The notes: a model not told the origin generated them from the letters alone. 56,462 nucleotides of DNA from Pallidibacillus pasinlerensis (GCF_009996845.1 NZ_JAACYS010000012.1:1-56462); one strand, 5' to 3'; shown: positions 16,377 to 26,699, numbered from the stretch's first letter. Numbers and translations are program-made.

Positions 16377-18519
16377 AGTTCTTTACCCCAATCCATTTTA
16401 TTTCTAACTTGTCCCCTGGTTGGATAGGGTGATCGAAACTTGCATCTTCACCATTAATTAAAATTTCATATTTTCCAGCTTCATTCGGCAACTGAAAATC
16501 TACCAATCGGAAAACATCTTGGAAAATAAATTGCTCAAACTTTTTAAATTCAACAATTAAATGATCGCCATTTCTTATTCGTTCATTCGCTTTTAATAAT
16601 TGCCCGTTTTTATAAACTTGCGTGATATTTTCATATAAAAAAATCTCTTCTCCATTAAAATTAATCGGTACGGAATACTGTAATTGCCAATTTTGTGTAA
16701 TGGCTAGTTCTTCCAAAGTCGGTTCATATGTTTCAACGAATTGGAGAATGTCGCCACTTTTAACAGGACTATTTAAAGACACTTCGAGATTATTTTTTAA
16801 TACTTTTCCAGAAAAAGCTGGTATATGAATCTCACGACTATTAATTTGAATATAGAACGGTTCAATTCCCTTTAATTTATGTGATAGGTTTACTATAGAT
16901 AATAAATCGGAAATGGTTTTAGGCTCTTGTACGGTAATTTGATCTTTATCTTTCACTAAATAATCGGGACTTACAGTATTACCGTTAACTACAATTTTCG
17001 GTTTAACTGAGTATGATTTTCCATCGATAATATAGGTGTTTTCTGTATTGTCAAATAAATCCTTAATCGTCATTGCAGCCTCTTTACCGTCTTCGCCACG
17101 TTTAGCTACAATGCTATCACCATCAGATACAACATCATCAATGGAACAGTCGATGCCATTTTTTTGTAAAATAGGGGGTGAACCTAGTTGGCCACTTAAC
17201 GTCATACTTTTTCCATTAACCATGATGATTTTTGCTAAACCAGGTTTTCCATATAATTGGCTCATTTTCATACCAGCTTGCAGGAGACATTCGCCGACCG
17301 TTAATTGTTTCAATTCAAAAAGACGGACTGGAATGTTATTTACTTGAACGGATCGATATTGGATTGGATTTTTATCTGCGCTTACGGCGATTCCAATCGG
17401 TGTAATAAGTTCTGGCCCGTACTTAACTTCATCTTCAAATGTGATGTTTTGGATAGCATCTACTCCCCGAATTGCGACACGATTTTTCGGTAAATTTAAT
17501 TCATTAGCAATTTTTTCTGCAAGATTCGGAGTTAAACTTCCACCACCAATTAACATAACAGCTTTTGGTGCTTTTAAACCGTTTAATTGTAAAATTTCAT
17601 CGGCAATTCGTTTTGCCAGATCATTAATTGTTGGTGAAATTGCTTCGATAATTTCATCACGAGATAAAGTCGACTCAAAACCTAATATATCTTGAATGAC
17701 AATTTCATCCTTTGCTGCTAATTCAATTTTGGCTTGTTCGGCTAGAGGGAAATCTAATAAAAATTGATCACTAATAGCTTCTGTTATTTCATCACCGGCA
17801 ATTGGTACCATTCCGTAGTTAACAATTGTATTTTGATCCGTGATGGCAATATCAGAAGTACCAGCACCGATATCGACAAGAGCGACATTCAAACGACGCA
17901 TTGAAGGAGGAACAAGCACATGTATAGCAGCAATCGGTTCTAATGTAAGAGCACCAATTTCTAACCCACTTCGATTTACCGCTGTCGTTAAGGAATCGAC
18001 AACGATTTTTGGTAAAAAGGTTGCGATAATTTCAACGGATGCTTCTTCACCTTGTTGATCAACTAAATTACCAATTTTTTCACCATTTAAATAATAGTAA
18101 AGAACCGAATAACCGACACAAAAATATTCAGTGTTAACTTCTTTAAACTTTTCCTTCATCGTTTGTTCTGCTTTTTGTACAGCCATTAATTCTAGATGAA
18201 TGACATCATCTTTTTGTAAAACTCGTCCGCTAATTGGAAGATGGGCCTGCGCTTTTTCCGTTTTTAATGAACGTCCAGCTGCTGCGACACTTACCTTATC
18301 TAGCGGACCGAAGTCAGCTTCCAGTGCATTTTTGACTTCTTGGATCACTTGACTTACGGCTGTAATATCATGAATCTGTCCATCTAACATGGCACGGTCT
18401 TTATGTTCTAAAGCATATATTTTTTTAATTACTTTTTTATTTTCAATTTCTTCTAACATGACACCGACGACTGTTCTAGTGCCAATATCTAATGCGAAAG
18501 TTTGCTTTTTCTTTTCCAA
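16375..18519 (-). CDS. FtsA/PilM-like actin-fold ATPase with beta-grasp-like repeats
   Basis: A 714-aa protein. The first 380 residues are an FtsA/PilM-type actin-fold ATPase: FALDIGTRTVVGV (phosphate 1), LVDIGAGTSDIAI (phosphate 2) and MLIGGGSLTPNL (adenosine motif). The remaining 330 residues are not FtsA: they hold several repeated segments ending in GDxhxh (GDSIVAK, KDQITVQ, SGDILQF, NGDHLIVE, PGDKLEIK), often preceded by NG, which resembles tandem ThiS/MoaD-type beta-grasp domains. No membrane segment or FtsA C-terminal amphipathic tail is seen. TTG 18519 is 8 nt from AAGAAGG; a GTG at 18528 overlaps the SD. The function is unknown; cell-envelope or assembly scaffolding is a guess. Confidence 0.75.
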   Translation of the reverse strand: MEKKKQTFALDIGTRTVVGVMLEEIENKKVIKKIYALEHKDRAMLDGQIHDITAVSQVIQEVKNALEADFGPLDKVSVAAAGRSLKTEKAQAHLPISGRVLQKDDVIHLELMAVQKAEQTMKEKFKEVNTEYFCVGYSVLYYYLNGEKIGNLVDQQGEEASVEIIATFLPKIVVDSLTTAVNRSGLEIGALTLEPIAAIHVLVPPSMRRLNVALVDIGAGTSDIAITDQNTIVNYGMVPIAGDEITEAISDQFLLDFPLAEQAKIELAAKDEIVIQDILGFESTLSRDEIIEAISPTINDLAKRIADEILQLNGLKAPKAVMLIGGGSLTPNLAEKIANELNLPKNRVAIRGVDAIQNITFEDEVKYGPELITPIGIAVSADKNPIQYRSVQVNNIPVRLFELKQLTVGECLLQAGMKMSQLYGKPGLAKIIMVNGKSMTLSGQLGSPPILQKNGIDCSIDDVVSDGDSIVAKRGEDGKEAAMTIKDLFDNTENTYIIDGKSYSVKPKIVVNGNTVSPDYLVKDKDQITVQEPKTISDLLSIVNLSHKLKGIEPFYIQINSREIHIPAFSGKVLKNNLEVSLNSPVKSGDILQFVETYEPTLEELAITQNWQLQYSVPINFNGEEIFLYENITQVYKNGQLLKANERIRNGDHLIVEFKKFEQFIFQDVFRLVDFQLPNEAGKYEILINGEDASFDHPIQPGDKLEIKWIGVKN

Positions 18520-18741
18520 AGGAAACACCTTCTTTAAGCTTCTGTCAATATTATATCAATATGTAAAACTACGACCTAATTAAAATTCATATTATAGTTG
18601 AAATTTACCATATTTTTAATGTATTATAAAGTTCTGTTTTCATATCGTTGCGATGTTACTAAAATTTAGTTACTTAATAACAAAAAAGTTATTAAAAATA
18701 TGTAGACATTAATTGGGATTAATCATATAATCTATTAAATG

Positions 18742-18860
18742 AGCAATCTAAAATAGTATTTTTACGAAGATATGCTATAATAAAAATTATTCCCTTTTGT
18801 TCCCGAGACAGAAGGGAATTTTTAAATTAGATTGCTTTCGGGAGATTTTTTAAAAAATCT
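18742..18860 (+). other. Nested dyads upstream of ccpA
   Basis: In the 503-bp gap before ccpA, a 12-bp hairpin (18789-18800 with 18808-18819, one G-T pair, then TTTT) is enclosed by a second perfect dyad, AGCAATCTAA (18742-18751) with TTAGATTGCT (18827-18836). A TATAAT lies inside (18775-18780). A palindrome follows at 18843-18860. This could be a short terminated transcript or an attenuator for ccpA. Confidence 0.45.
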
Positions 18861-18941
18861 TTAATAATTTGTTAAATAAAAGAATTCATGCAGTAAAAAG
18901 GGTAAAATATATACAATAACAATATTTTTATAAACAAAAAT

Positions 18942-18981
18942 ATGAACCAATTAATTTGGAGAATTTCTCAATTTGGTTCAT
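18942..18981 (+). other. Hairpin just upstream of ccpA
   Basis: ATGAACCAA (18942-18950) pairs perfectly with TTGGTTCAT (18973-18981), followed by TTTA. It is about 40 bp before the ccpA start. It could be a weak terminator or a 5' stabilising structure. Confidence 0.4.
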
Positions 18982-19022
18982 TTTACTGTGAATACATATA
19001 AATGAAAAAAGGAGTGTAGATT

Positions 19023-20030
19023 ATGCAAAATCAAAATATAACAATTTATGATGTAGCAAGAGAAGCAAATGTTTCAATGGCTACTGTATCTCGTGTCGTG
19101 AATGGAAATCCGAACGTTAAACCTGCAACAAGAAAAAAGGTGTTAGAAGTAATTGAACGGTTAGGCTATCGTCCAAATGCTGTTGCACGAGGACTTGCAA
19201 GTAAACGTACAACAACGGTAGGTGTAATTATCCCAGATATTTCAAGTGCCTTTTTCTCAGAGTTAGCCCGTGGGATTGAAGATATCGCAACAATGTATAA
19301 TTATAATATCATTTTAAGTAACTCAGACCAAAATAAAGATAAAGAATTCCATTTATTAAATACAATGTTAGGCAAACAAGTTGATGGAATTATTTTTATG
19401 AGCGGAAATGTTACGAAGGAACATGTTGAAGAATTTGAAAAATCCTCTGTACCGATTGTACTTGCAGGATCCATTGAAGAATCAGGAAAAATTCCTTCTG
19501 TAAACATTGATTATGAAGAAGCAGCATATGAAGCAACGAAATATTTCATTGACAAAGGTCATACAAAGATTGCTTATTTATTCGGTCCATTACAAGAACC
19601 AATTAATGGGGTAAGAAAGTTAAACGGCTATAAAAAAGCATTGGCAGAAGCTGGAATCGAATATAATGAAGACTATGTACTTGATGGCGATTATTCTTAT
19701 GATTCTGGAATTGAAGCAGCTGAAAAAATCTTACAATTAGCTGACAAACCGACAGCAATTTGTGTGGCAACTGATGAGATGGCTGTAGGTATTGTTCATG
19801 GTTTACAGGATCATGGTTATGATATTCCAAATGATTTTGAAATTATCGCAGAAAATAATACACGTTTATCTGTAATGGTTCGTCCACAATTAACTTCCAT
19901 TGTGCAGCCGTTATATGATATCGGTGCAGTTGCGATGCGTCTATTAACGAAATTTATGAAAAAAGAAGAAGTTACTGAACATGTCGTAAATCTTCCACAT
20001 CGTTTTGAATTTAGAAACTCAACAAAATAA
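19023..20030 (+). CDS. ccpA: Catabolite control protein A
   Basis: LacI-family global regulator of 335 aa. The helix-turn-helix is [24 protein letters not shown] at the N-terminus, with hinge-helix [19 protein letters not shown] and a periplasmic-binding-like core that binds HPr-Ser46-P. High overall similarity to B. subtilis CcpA, and the following motP/motS genes, support the name. cre sites found in this window at 343, 28161 and possibly 26652 are probable targets. AAAGGAGTG lies 8 nt before ATG. Confidence 0.97.
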   Translation: MQNQNITIYDVAREANVSMATVSRVVNGNPNVKPATRKKVLEVIERLGYRPNAVARGLASKRTTTVGVIIPDISSAFFSELARGIEDIATMYNYNIILSNSDQNKDKEFHLLNTMLGKQVDGIIFMSGNVTKEHVEEFEKSSVPIVLAGSIEESGKIPSVNIDYEEAAYEATKYFIDKGHTKIAYLFGPLQEPINGVRKLNGYKKALAEAGIEYNEDYVLDGDYSYDSGIEAAEKILQLADKPTAICVATDEMAVGIVHGLQDHGYDIPNDFEIIAENNTRLSVMVRPQLTSIVQPLYDIGAVAMRLLTKFMKKEEVTEHVVNLPHRFEFRNSTK

Positions 20031-20090
20031 CTCTCGTGTCGATATAAAGGGTAAGAATATTTACAACCTTTATAAAGCGGGAGAGAAAAT

Positions 20091-20891
20091 ATGAATAGGC
20101 TAGATATATTAACCCCCATTGGAATAATCGTAGGTATTGCGGTTTTTGTTTTTGGAGTAATTTCGGAATCGGGTTTGAATGGATTTTTTCAATTTTTTGA
20201 TATTTCTTCTATCGTTATTGTTTTTGGTGGTGTACTAGCAGCGTTATTTGTAAGCTTTCCGGTAAAAGAAATGAAAAAAATGTTTGTTGTAATGAAACAA
20301 GCATTTTCTCAAGAAGATTATAATTTGCGGGAATTAATTGAGCTTTTTGTCCGGTTAAGCGAAAAAGCAAGGCGAGAAGGCTTATTGTCTTTAGAAGCAG
20401 AAGCGGAAGAATTAGATGATAAGTTTATTAAAAAAGGCATATTATTAGCAATTGATGGTATTGAACCTGATATTGTTATTGAAATTATGAATGCCGATAT
20501 TGCTGCGATGGAAGAACGACACCGTAAAGGAAGAAATATTTTAGAAAAAGCCGGCGAGTACGCACCAGCCTGGGGGATGATTGGAACTTTAATCGGGCTT
20601 GTTTTGATGTTAAACGATTTGAATGATCCTGGCTCTTTAGGTCCAAGCATGGCGATTGCTTTACTTACAACATTATATGGTGTACTTTTAGCCAATTTAT
20701 TCTTTAATCCTATGGCAGCAAAATTAGAAGAAAAAACTGAAAAAGAAGTTTTTATAAAACAAATTATTATCGAAGGAATTATTGGTATTCAATCTGGTCA
20801 AAATCCGAAGTTGTTAAGTGAAAAATTAACGGCATTTTTATCGGATGAAGATGAAAAAGAAGAGAATCAAGCTGATGAAAAGGGGGCGTAA
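20091..20891 (+). CDS. motP: Flagellar stator subunit MotP (MotA family)
   Basis: A 266-aa MotA/ExbB-type stator channel subunit with four hydrophobic segments ([66 protein letters not shown]). The TM3 Pro-Ala-Trp-Gly segment of MotA proteins is present, as is an acidic/basic cytoplasmic loop ([15 protein letters not shown]). It is 60 bp after ccpA and 3 bp before motS, as in B. subtilis, and forms the sodium-driven stator with MotS. Confidence 0.93.
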   Translation: MNRLDILTPIGIIVGIAVFVFGVISESGLNGFFQFFDISSIVIVFGGVLAALFVSFPVKEMKKMFVVMKQAFSQEDYNLRELIELFVRLSEKARREGLLSLEAEAEELDDKFIKKGILLAIDGIEPDIVIEIMNADIAAMEERHRKGRNILEKAGEYAPAWGMIGTLIGLVLMLNDLNDPGSLGPSMAIALLTTLYGVLLANLFFNPMAAKLEEKTEKEVFIKQIIIEGIIGIQSGQNPKLLSEKLTAFLSDEDEKEENQADEKGA

Positions 20892-20894
20892 TAC

Positions 20895-21707
20895 GTGAAG
20901 TATAAAAAGCGTCAAAAGTCCCCAAAAAAAGGTGCACCAGCTTGGATGGTTACATATTCAGACTTAGTTACTCTAATTCTTGTGTTTTTTGTGCTTTTAT
21001 TCGGGATGTCACAAATCGATAAAGAAAAATTTGAAGCACTAGCTCAGTCTTTTCGCGAACGTGTTATTTTTGATTTTTATCCGTCTTCGATTCCTTATGA
21101 ACAAGTCCCAAACAACATTTTTGATGAAGGAGAAATAGGGGATATAAATGGAGATGGAGTTGATGATGGCGATTTTGATGAGTTGCAGTCTAGATTAGAA
21201 GAACAATCAAAAATGGACGCCCAACTTAATGCATTAATGACAGAAGTAAGCAAGTTTATTGAGGATAGTGAACTTGATGATATCGTCATTATTACGAGAA
21301 ATGAACGCGGGATTGTATTAGTTTTACCAGAGCAAGTTTTATTTGAAACTGGTGAAGCAGAAATCATTGACGAGGCAATACCATTTTTGAATCATGTGGG
21401 AAGTTTAATTAAAGATATGCCGAACGTTGTTAGAGTAGAAGGGCATACGGATAGTCGTCCAATTAGTAATTCCCGATTTCCGTCAAACTGGGAACTATCG
21501 TCAGCAAGGGCGGCAAGTGTGATTCGGTATTTTGTGGATCAACATGAAATCGATGCAACTCGATTTATTGCAACGGGCTATAGTGATACAAGACCAATTG
21601 CTCCAAATGATGGTCCGGACAACTGGGCAAAAAATAGACGGGTTGAAATTGTTATTTTAGATCCTTATTATACTGGCGATGCTGGGGAAGAAGATCCAAT
21701 AAACTAA
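20895..21707 (+). CDS. motS: Flagellar stator subunit MotS (MotB family)
   Basis: A 270-aa MotB-type protein with one N-terminal TM (WMVTYSDLVTLILVFFVLLF) carrying the ion-binding Asp23, a Pro-rich plug/linker, an unusually acidic linker near residues 75-95, and a C-terminal OmpA peptidoglycan-binding domain (VEGHTDSRPI, NWELSSARAASV, NRRVEIVI). Val30, seven residues after Asp23, corresponds to the position reported to mark sodium-type stators. GTG start with AGGGGG upstream. Confidence 0.93.
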   Translation: MKYKKRQKSPKKGAPAWMVTYSDLVTLILVFFVLLFGMSQIDKEKFEALAQSFRERVIFDFYPSSIPYEQVPNNIFDEGEIGDINGDGVDDGDFDELQSRLEEQSKMDAQLNALMTEVSKFIEDSELDDIVIITRNERGIVLVLPEQVLFETGEAEIIDEAIPFLNHVGSLIKDMPNVVRVEGHTDSRPISNSRFPSNWELSSARAASVIRYFVDQHEIDATRFIATGYSDTRPIAPNDGPDNWAKNRRVEIVILDPYYTGDAGEEDPIN

Positions 21708-21724
21708 TAATTAATAATGTGAAG

Positions 21725-21752
21725 AGAGGGAATCCAATTATCCCTCTTTTTT
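21725..21752 (+). terminator. motPS terminator
   Basis: AGAGGGA (21725-21731) pairs with TCCCTCT (21741-21747), running into eight T. Confidence 0.85.
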
Positions 21753-21775
21753 TTATTTCTTGAATAAATAGTTAA

Positions 21776-21810
21776 GGGGCTTACCTATATAAAGGCAAGC
21801 CCCTTTTCTT
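21776..21810. terminator. Second hairpin between convergent genes
   Basis: GGGGCTT (21776-21782) pairs with AAGCCCC (21797-21803), followed by TTTTCTT. It can act on both strands, as back-up for motPS and as terminator of the PBP gene. Confidence 0.7.
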
Positions 21811-21814
21811 AATT

Positions 21815-24718
21815 TCACTCTTCACTTTCGTTTTCACTACCACTTTCACTATTATTATTTTCTTCATCACCAGGTGAAGTGATTTCATCGACAATATCTT
21901 CTATACCATTGCTTATTTCATCAATGATTTCATCTACTGCATCAGGAATAGAATGAGAGACAACGTTTGAAAGTCCTGATTCTTGTCCCGCGATATCTAC
22001 AGCAGTGACTGCAAATGAACCAAATCCTGAAATCGTATATGATAAATTTGAGCCAGCTGGAATACTTGCTACTTTATTACCTTTTTGTCCATCTTTTACA
22101 TTATAGACTCTGTAGCCAATCACATCATTTTCCCCATGTTTTCCCCAAGTTATCGTATTACCAGAAATTGATATACTTGGAGCCGATGGGATTTTGCCGT
22201 TTTCAGCTATTTTCGCATCTGCTACGAGAACGTTAGCTAAACTGCTATTATTCAAGAATAATTCAGATGGGCTAATTCGTTTAGGTAAACCTTCACTCAG
22301 TTGATCAATATAATCTGGATTAATTAGTGCTCCTGATTTCGTAAACTCACTTGGAGTTGAATCTAATGCCATATAACGTTTACCATTGATTTCTACGTAT
22401 TTACCGCCACCGGATAAACTGTTGTCAGCTTCAGTTGGTACATATTTATCAATAAATAAATCAGTACCTACTAAGCCACCACCAGAACATGCACCAGAAG
22501 GTAATTTTCCGGATATTCTACAAAATGATTTACTAACAATACCCTCAGGTTGTTCGAAACGGTCTTCTGGTCCAATAATCTCAGGTTTTAAGGCAACGGT
22601 AGCATTCATTAAATCTGCCCAATAATTTAAATGACGGATTGAAGACGGTACTGGTTTTTGTTTCTCAAAACCTACCCAAACACCAAGTGTTACGTTTGGA
22701 TTTAAGCCAACAAACCATTTATCGTGTGTATTATGTGAAGTACCTGTTTTACCAGCTAAATCCATTGAAACGTTCAATCGACCTGGTAGCGATCTTGCAG
22801 TACCGCTTTTAACTACATCCCGCATCACATCAACTGTTAAATAAGCTGCTTGCGGAGAGAAAACTTCAACAGGTTCAACTTTATGTTCGTGAATAATATT
22901 GCCATCCTTGTCCTCAATTTTTTCAATTAAATAGGCATCAGCAAATTGTCCGTTATTTCCAAATGCTGCAAAGGCATTCGTTGTTTCCTCTACGGTCATA
23001 CCATATCGCATTGCACCTAAAGCCATTGCTCTAGCTTCATAATCACTTTCATGAATCGTTGTTACGCCCAATTTTTCTAAATAATTTTTAACCGGATTCG
23101 TATGCATAATTCTGTTGTATAAATAAACGGTCGAAACGTTGTAAGAATTCGTTAAAGCTGTTCTAGCAGATACAAGGCCATAGTATCTTCTAGAAATATT
23201 GTTTGGCCATGGTTTTCCCTTTTCTTTCCAACCTAATTCAACATCCGCTAGTGGTGTTCCAGGTTGTGCATACCCCATATCAAAGGCTGGTCCGTAAACA
23301 AGAATCGGTTTCATTGTCGAACCGTTAGAACGAACCGATTGTGTAGCATGGTTTTGATTTTGTTTTTCAAAATCAAGTCCACCAGAAAAGGCGATAATTC
23401 GACCCGTTTTATTTTCAACCAACATGGAAGCTATACCAAGCGGAACTTCCACGAGTTCACCATCTCTTTCAATCATTTGGGTCGGTGCGTTTTTACCGAA
23501 CTCACGTGTAACTTCTTGGAACTTATCATAAATGTCTTTATCAATGGTTGTATATATTCTATAACCATTTTGACGTAAGTCTCGATAGGCTAGTTGTGAA
23601 TAACGCTCTCTAAGCACTTTACTAGAATCAACGTCTTCTTTTGTATAGCCGTCTTTTTCATAATGGAATTGCATTAAAATTTCGATGGCGCGCTTTTCAG
23701 TTTCTTGAATTAAATATTTATATTCATTGATTTCTTCTTCTTGTGGTGGAATAAAATCAGCAACAATATCATAACTAATTGCTTCTTCATATTCCTGGTC
23801 ATTAATAAATCCTTCTTCATGCATACGTTGTAGTACATGTTTTTGTCGATCTAATCCAGGAGCTAGTCCTTCTTCACTTTTTAAAGTCCCTTTATTTGTA
23901 AAAGGTGTATACGCTGAAGGACTTTGCGGTAAGCCAGCGATAAAAGCTGCTTGAGCAAGATTTAAATCTTTAGCATCCACTCCAAAAATCCCTCTCGCTG
24001 CTGTTTGAACACCTGCAATATTACGACCATTTGAATTCCGCCCAAAGGTTGTTGAATTTAAATATGCTTCTATAATTTCTTCTTTTGAAAAGAACTTTTC
24101 CAACCGTAGGGCAAGTAAAATCTCTTTTGCTTTTCGTTCAAATGATACTTCATTCGTTAAAATTTGGTTTTTAACTAATTGCTGTGTTAATGTACTTCCC
24201 CCTGTTTGAATTGGCGCATTTGTAAATTCCTGGAACAGGGCGCGGAATACCGCTTTCGGTACAACACCATTATGGGTAAAGAAATTTTCATCCTCAACAG
24301 CAATGATTCCATTAATGACGTGTTCTGATACATCTTCAATTTTTACTTCTTCTCGAATAATTTCAGAACGAAGATCACCGAGATAAACATCTCCGGCTAA
24401 ATATACTTCTGATTGTTCCTCGTTACTATAAATATCCTTTTTCATTTCTTCATAAGTTCTTGGATATTCATCTTTAACGAGGGATGCAAAATATCCTGCT
24501 CCAACTCCGAGTACGAGTGCAACACCTAATATAGATAATATAGTAAAAACTAATATAAGATTCCAAACAACATCATACGTTATTCGAAAAGCTTTTGCTG
24601 ATTTTTCATTAAATAATGCTTCCTTAATTGGTTTTGTTTTATTAATGATGGGATTCAATTTTTCTTTAAGTGGAGCAAGCTTTTTAGAGAAATTATCCCA
24701 ATATTCTTTAAGACGCAT
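21815..24718 (-). CDS. Class A penicillin-binding protein (PBP1A family) with FN3 domain
   Basis: Bifunctional peptidoglycan glycosyltransferase/transpeptidase of 967 aa. A cytoplasmic basic stretch and a TM near 52-78 precede a GT51 domain with catalytic Glu142 (EDENFFTHNG) and GGSTLTQQLVKN. The transpeptidase domain has Ser467 in STMK, SYN near 523 and KTGT near 656. A fibronectin-III-like domain (about 840-925) and a strongly acidic Glu/Ser/Asn tail follow. ATG is 7 nt after AAGGAGG. The FN3 and acidic tail suggest an extended wall-facing region, as in other Bacillus class A PBPs. It is a single-gene unit divergent from tyrS. Confidence 0.9.
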   Translation of the reverse strand: MRLKEYWDNFSKKLAPLKEKLNPIINKTKPIKEALFNEKSAKAFRITYDVVWNLILVFTILSILGVALVLGVGAGYFASLVKDEYPRTYEEMKKDIYSNEEQSEVYLAGDVYLGDLRSEIIREEVKIEDVSEHVINGIIAVEDENFFTHNGVVPKAVFRALFQEFTNAPIQTGGSTLTQQLVKNQILTNEVSFERKAKEILLALRLEKFFSKEEIIEAYLNSTTFGRNSNGRNIAGVQTAARGIFGVDAKDLNLAQAAFIAGLPQSPSAYTPFTNKGTLKSEEGLAPGLDRQKHVLQRMHEEGFINDQEYEEAISYDIVADFIPPQEEEINEYKYLIQETEKRAIEILMQFHYEKDGYTKEDVDSSKVLRERYSQLAYRDLRQNGYRIYTTIDKDIYDKFQEVTREFGKNAPTQMIERDGELVEVPLGIASMLVENKTGRIIAFSGGLDFEKQNQNHATQSVRSNGSTMKPILVYGPAFDMGYAQPGTPLADVELGWKEKGKPWPNNISRRYYGLVSARTALTNSYNVSTVYLYNRIMHTNPVKNYLEKLGVTTIHESDYEARAMALGAMRYGMTVEETTNAFAAFGNNGQFADAYLIEKIEDKDGNIIHEHKVEPVEVFSPQAAYLTVDVMRDVVKSGTARSLPGRLNVSMDLAGKTGTSHNTHDKWFVGLNPNVTLGVWVGFEKQKPVPSSIRHLNYWADLMNATVALKPEIIGPEDRFEQPEGIVSKSFCRISGKLPSGACSGGGLVGTDLFIDKYVPTEADNSLSGGGKYVEINGKRYMALDSTPSEFTKSGALINPDYIDQLSEGLPKRISPSELFLNNSSLANVLVADAKIAENGKIPSAPSISISGNTITWGKHGENDVIGYRVYNVKDGQKGNKVASIPAGSNLSYTISGFGSFAVTAVDIAGQESGLSNVVSHSIPDAVDEIIDEISNGIEDIVDEITSPGDEENNNSESGSENESEE

Positions 24719-24937
24719 TCACAGCCCTCCTTGCAAACAAATACATTATAGCATAATATAAAAAGTGAATATTTATTTTTTCGACTTAAATTTTTTAATC
24801 CCTGCAAAAAACGTCATTTAATCGTAGTTTATGTCAATTTATGTTGTATAATAGAAAGAATTATAATATAATTTTTATACATGTTTGACATATTTTAAAG
24901 ATTATGATAAAAATGTTGTATTAATTATATAATGATA

Positions 24938-25184
24938 AGAGCTATGAGAGGAATTAGTAGTTTTTCTATCCCTGTTTTTAAGAGAACTGGCGGTTGGTGC
25001 AAGCCAGTACAAATAGAAAAACGAATTACATCCTTAAGCTTTCACTGTGAACACCGAAACTTCGGAAAAGTAGCAGTGAACGGAAAGTCCGTTAACGAAT
25101 TAAGTGGAGGAATTGTCGTTGATTCCTCAAGTAGGGTGGTACCGCGATTATTCGTCCCTTCGAACTATGTTCGGAGGGCTTTTT
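24938..25184 (+). promoter_or_regulatory. Tyrosine T-box leader
   Basis: The canonical T-box AGGGTGGTACCGCG is at 25133-25146. Stem I is formed partly by TTTTTCTAT (24961-24969) with ATAGAAAAA (25013-25021), and the specifier loop carries TAC (Tyr) at 25008-25010. The terminator stem 25154-25165/25169-25179 ends in T5. A TATAAT at 24928-24933 is the likely -10. Uncharged tRNA-Tyr would favour antitermination and tyrS expression. Confidence 0.92.
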
Positions 25185-25218
25185 GTTTTGAAAAAATAAA
25201 TAGAAAAGGAGAATTTAT

Positions 25219-26481
25219 ATGGAGTTATTAGAGGATTTACAGTTTCGTGGATTAATTAATCAAATGACAGATGAAGAAGGTTTAAGAAAACTTTTAAGTG
25301 AAGAAAAAGTGAAATTATACATTGGATTTGACCCGACAGCGGATAGCTTACACATCGGACATTTGCTACCAATTTTAATGTTACGTCGTTTTCAACTTGC
25401 AGGACATCAACCGGTAGCTTTAGTTGGTGGAGCAACGGGCTTAATTGGGGATCCAAGTGGTCGTAAAACAGAGCGTACATTAAATTCAACGGAAATAGTT
25501 GCTGAGTGGGTAAAAAGTATTCAAGGTCAATTATCTCAATTTCTTGACTTTGACTCGAACGAAAATCCAGCAATCATGGCGAATAACTATGACTGGATTA
25601 GTAAAATGGACGTTATTTCATTTTTACGTGATGTAGGTAAACATTTCGGTTTAAATTACATGCTTGCTAAAGAATCTGTGGCATCCCGTTTAGAATCTGG
25701 TATTTCCTTTACAGAATTTAGTTACCAAATTTTACAATCATTAGACTTCCTTAAATTGTATGAAACAGAAGGTGTCCGCCTACAAGTTGGTGGAAGTGAC
25801 CAATGGGGAAATATTACCGCAGGGTTAGAATTAATTCGTAAAGTTAAAGGTGACGAAGCGAAAGCATTCGGTTTAACTGTTCCTCTAGTTACTAAGTCTG
25901 ACGGAACAAAATTCGGTAAATCAGAAGGAAATGCGGTATGGTTAGATCCGGAAAAAACTACACCGTATGAGTTTTACCAATTCTGGATAAATACAGATGA
26001 CCGTGATGTAATTAAATACTTAAAATACTTTACATTCCTATCCCATGAGGAAATTTTAGAGCTAGAAAAAGCAACTGCTGAAGCACCTGAAAAACGTTTA
26101 GCGCAAAAAGCGTTAGCAGAAGACGTGACAAAACTTGTTCACGGCGAAGAGGCTCTACAACAAGCAATTCGTATCTCTGAAGCATTGTTTAACGGTGATA
26201 TTAGAGAGTTATCAGCGAATGAAATCGAGCAAGGATTTAAAGATGTACCTTCATATACAAATGAAGATGCTGAAATTGGTTTAGTAGATTTACTCGTAAA
26301 TGCGAAAATTTCACCTTCAAAACGTCAAGCTAGAGAAGATATTCAAAACGGTGCAATCTACATTAACGGTGAGAGAAATACTGAAATTCAATACACACTA
26401 AGTAATGAAGATAAAATTGAAGGAAAATATACTGTAATCCGAAGAGGGAAGAAAAGATATTTCCTTATTAAACATAGCTAA
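25219..26481 (+). CDS. tyrS: Tyrosyl-tRNA synthetase
   Basis: Class I aminoacyl-tRNA synthetase of 420 aa. HIGH-type motif LHIGHLLP near residue 45, KFGKSEG (KMSKS equivalent) from Lys231, the QVGGSDQWGN tyrosine-binding segment, and a C-terminal S4-like domain (SPSKRQAREDIQNGAIYING). It is controlled by the T-box directly upstream with a Tyr specifier. AAAGGAG precedes ATG. Confidence 0.98.
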   Translation: MELLEDLQFRGLINQMTDEEGLRKLLSEEKVKLYIGFDPTADSLHIGHLLPILMLRRFQLAGHQPVALVGGATGLIGDPSGRKTERTLNSTEIVAEWVKSIQGQLSQFLDFDSNENPAIMANNYDWISKMDVISFLRDVGKHFGLNYMLAKESVASRLESGISFTEFSYQILQSLDFLKLYETEGVRLQVGGSDQWGNITAGLELIRKVKGDEAKAFGLTVPLVTKSDGTKFGKSEGNAVWLDPEKTTPYEFYQFWINTDDRDVIKYLKYFTFLSHEEILELEKATAEAPEKRLAQKALAEDVTKLVHGEEALQQAIRISEALFNGDIRELSANEIEQGFKDVPSYTNEDAEIGLVDLLVNAKISPSKRQAREDIQNGAIYINGERNTEIQYTLSNEDKIEGKYTVIRRGKKRYFLIKHS

Positions 26482-26498
26482 TCTAATAGTAGTTTTCG

Positions 26499-26536
26499 AA
26501 TACTTGGTGATTATATTATCGCCAAGTATTTTTTTA
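26499..26536 (+). terminator. tyrS terminator
   Basis: AATACTTGGTGA (26499-26510) pairs with TCGCCAAGTATT (26519-26530) over 12 bp with one G-T pair, running into a T-run. Confidence 0.9.
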
Positions 26537-26651
26537 AGAAAATAATAGAAAAAAACGTCAATTGAAAATTTAAAATATTATTTATATTGAAACTACAATG
26601 TGGTATATTTTAAAGAGACGGGCTTTTATGTATTTCAACTCTATTTATATT

Positions 26652-26665
26652 TGAAAGCGTTTTAT
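26652..26665 (+). promoter_or_regulatory. cre-like site upstream of alcohol dehydrogenase
   Basis: TGAAAGCGTTTTAT matches the cre core (TGWNANCGNTNW) but ends AT in place of CA. It lies 35 bp upstream of the dehydrogenase start, in a plausible repression position. Confidence 0.45.
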
Positions 26666-26699
26666 TTTTTTATTAAAAAGAGAGAGGGGATAGAAAGCG

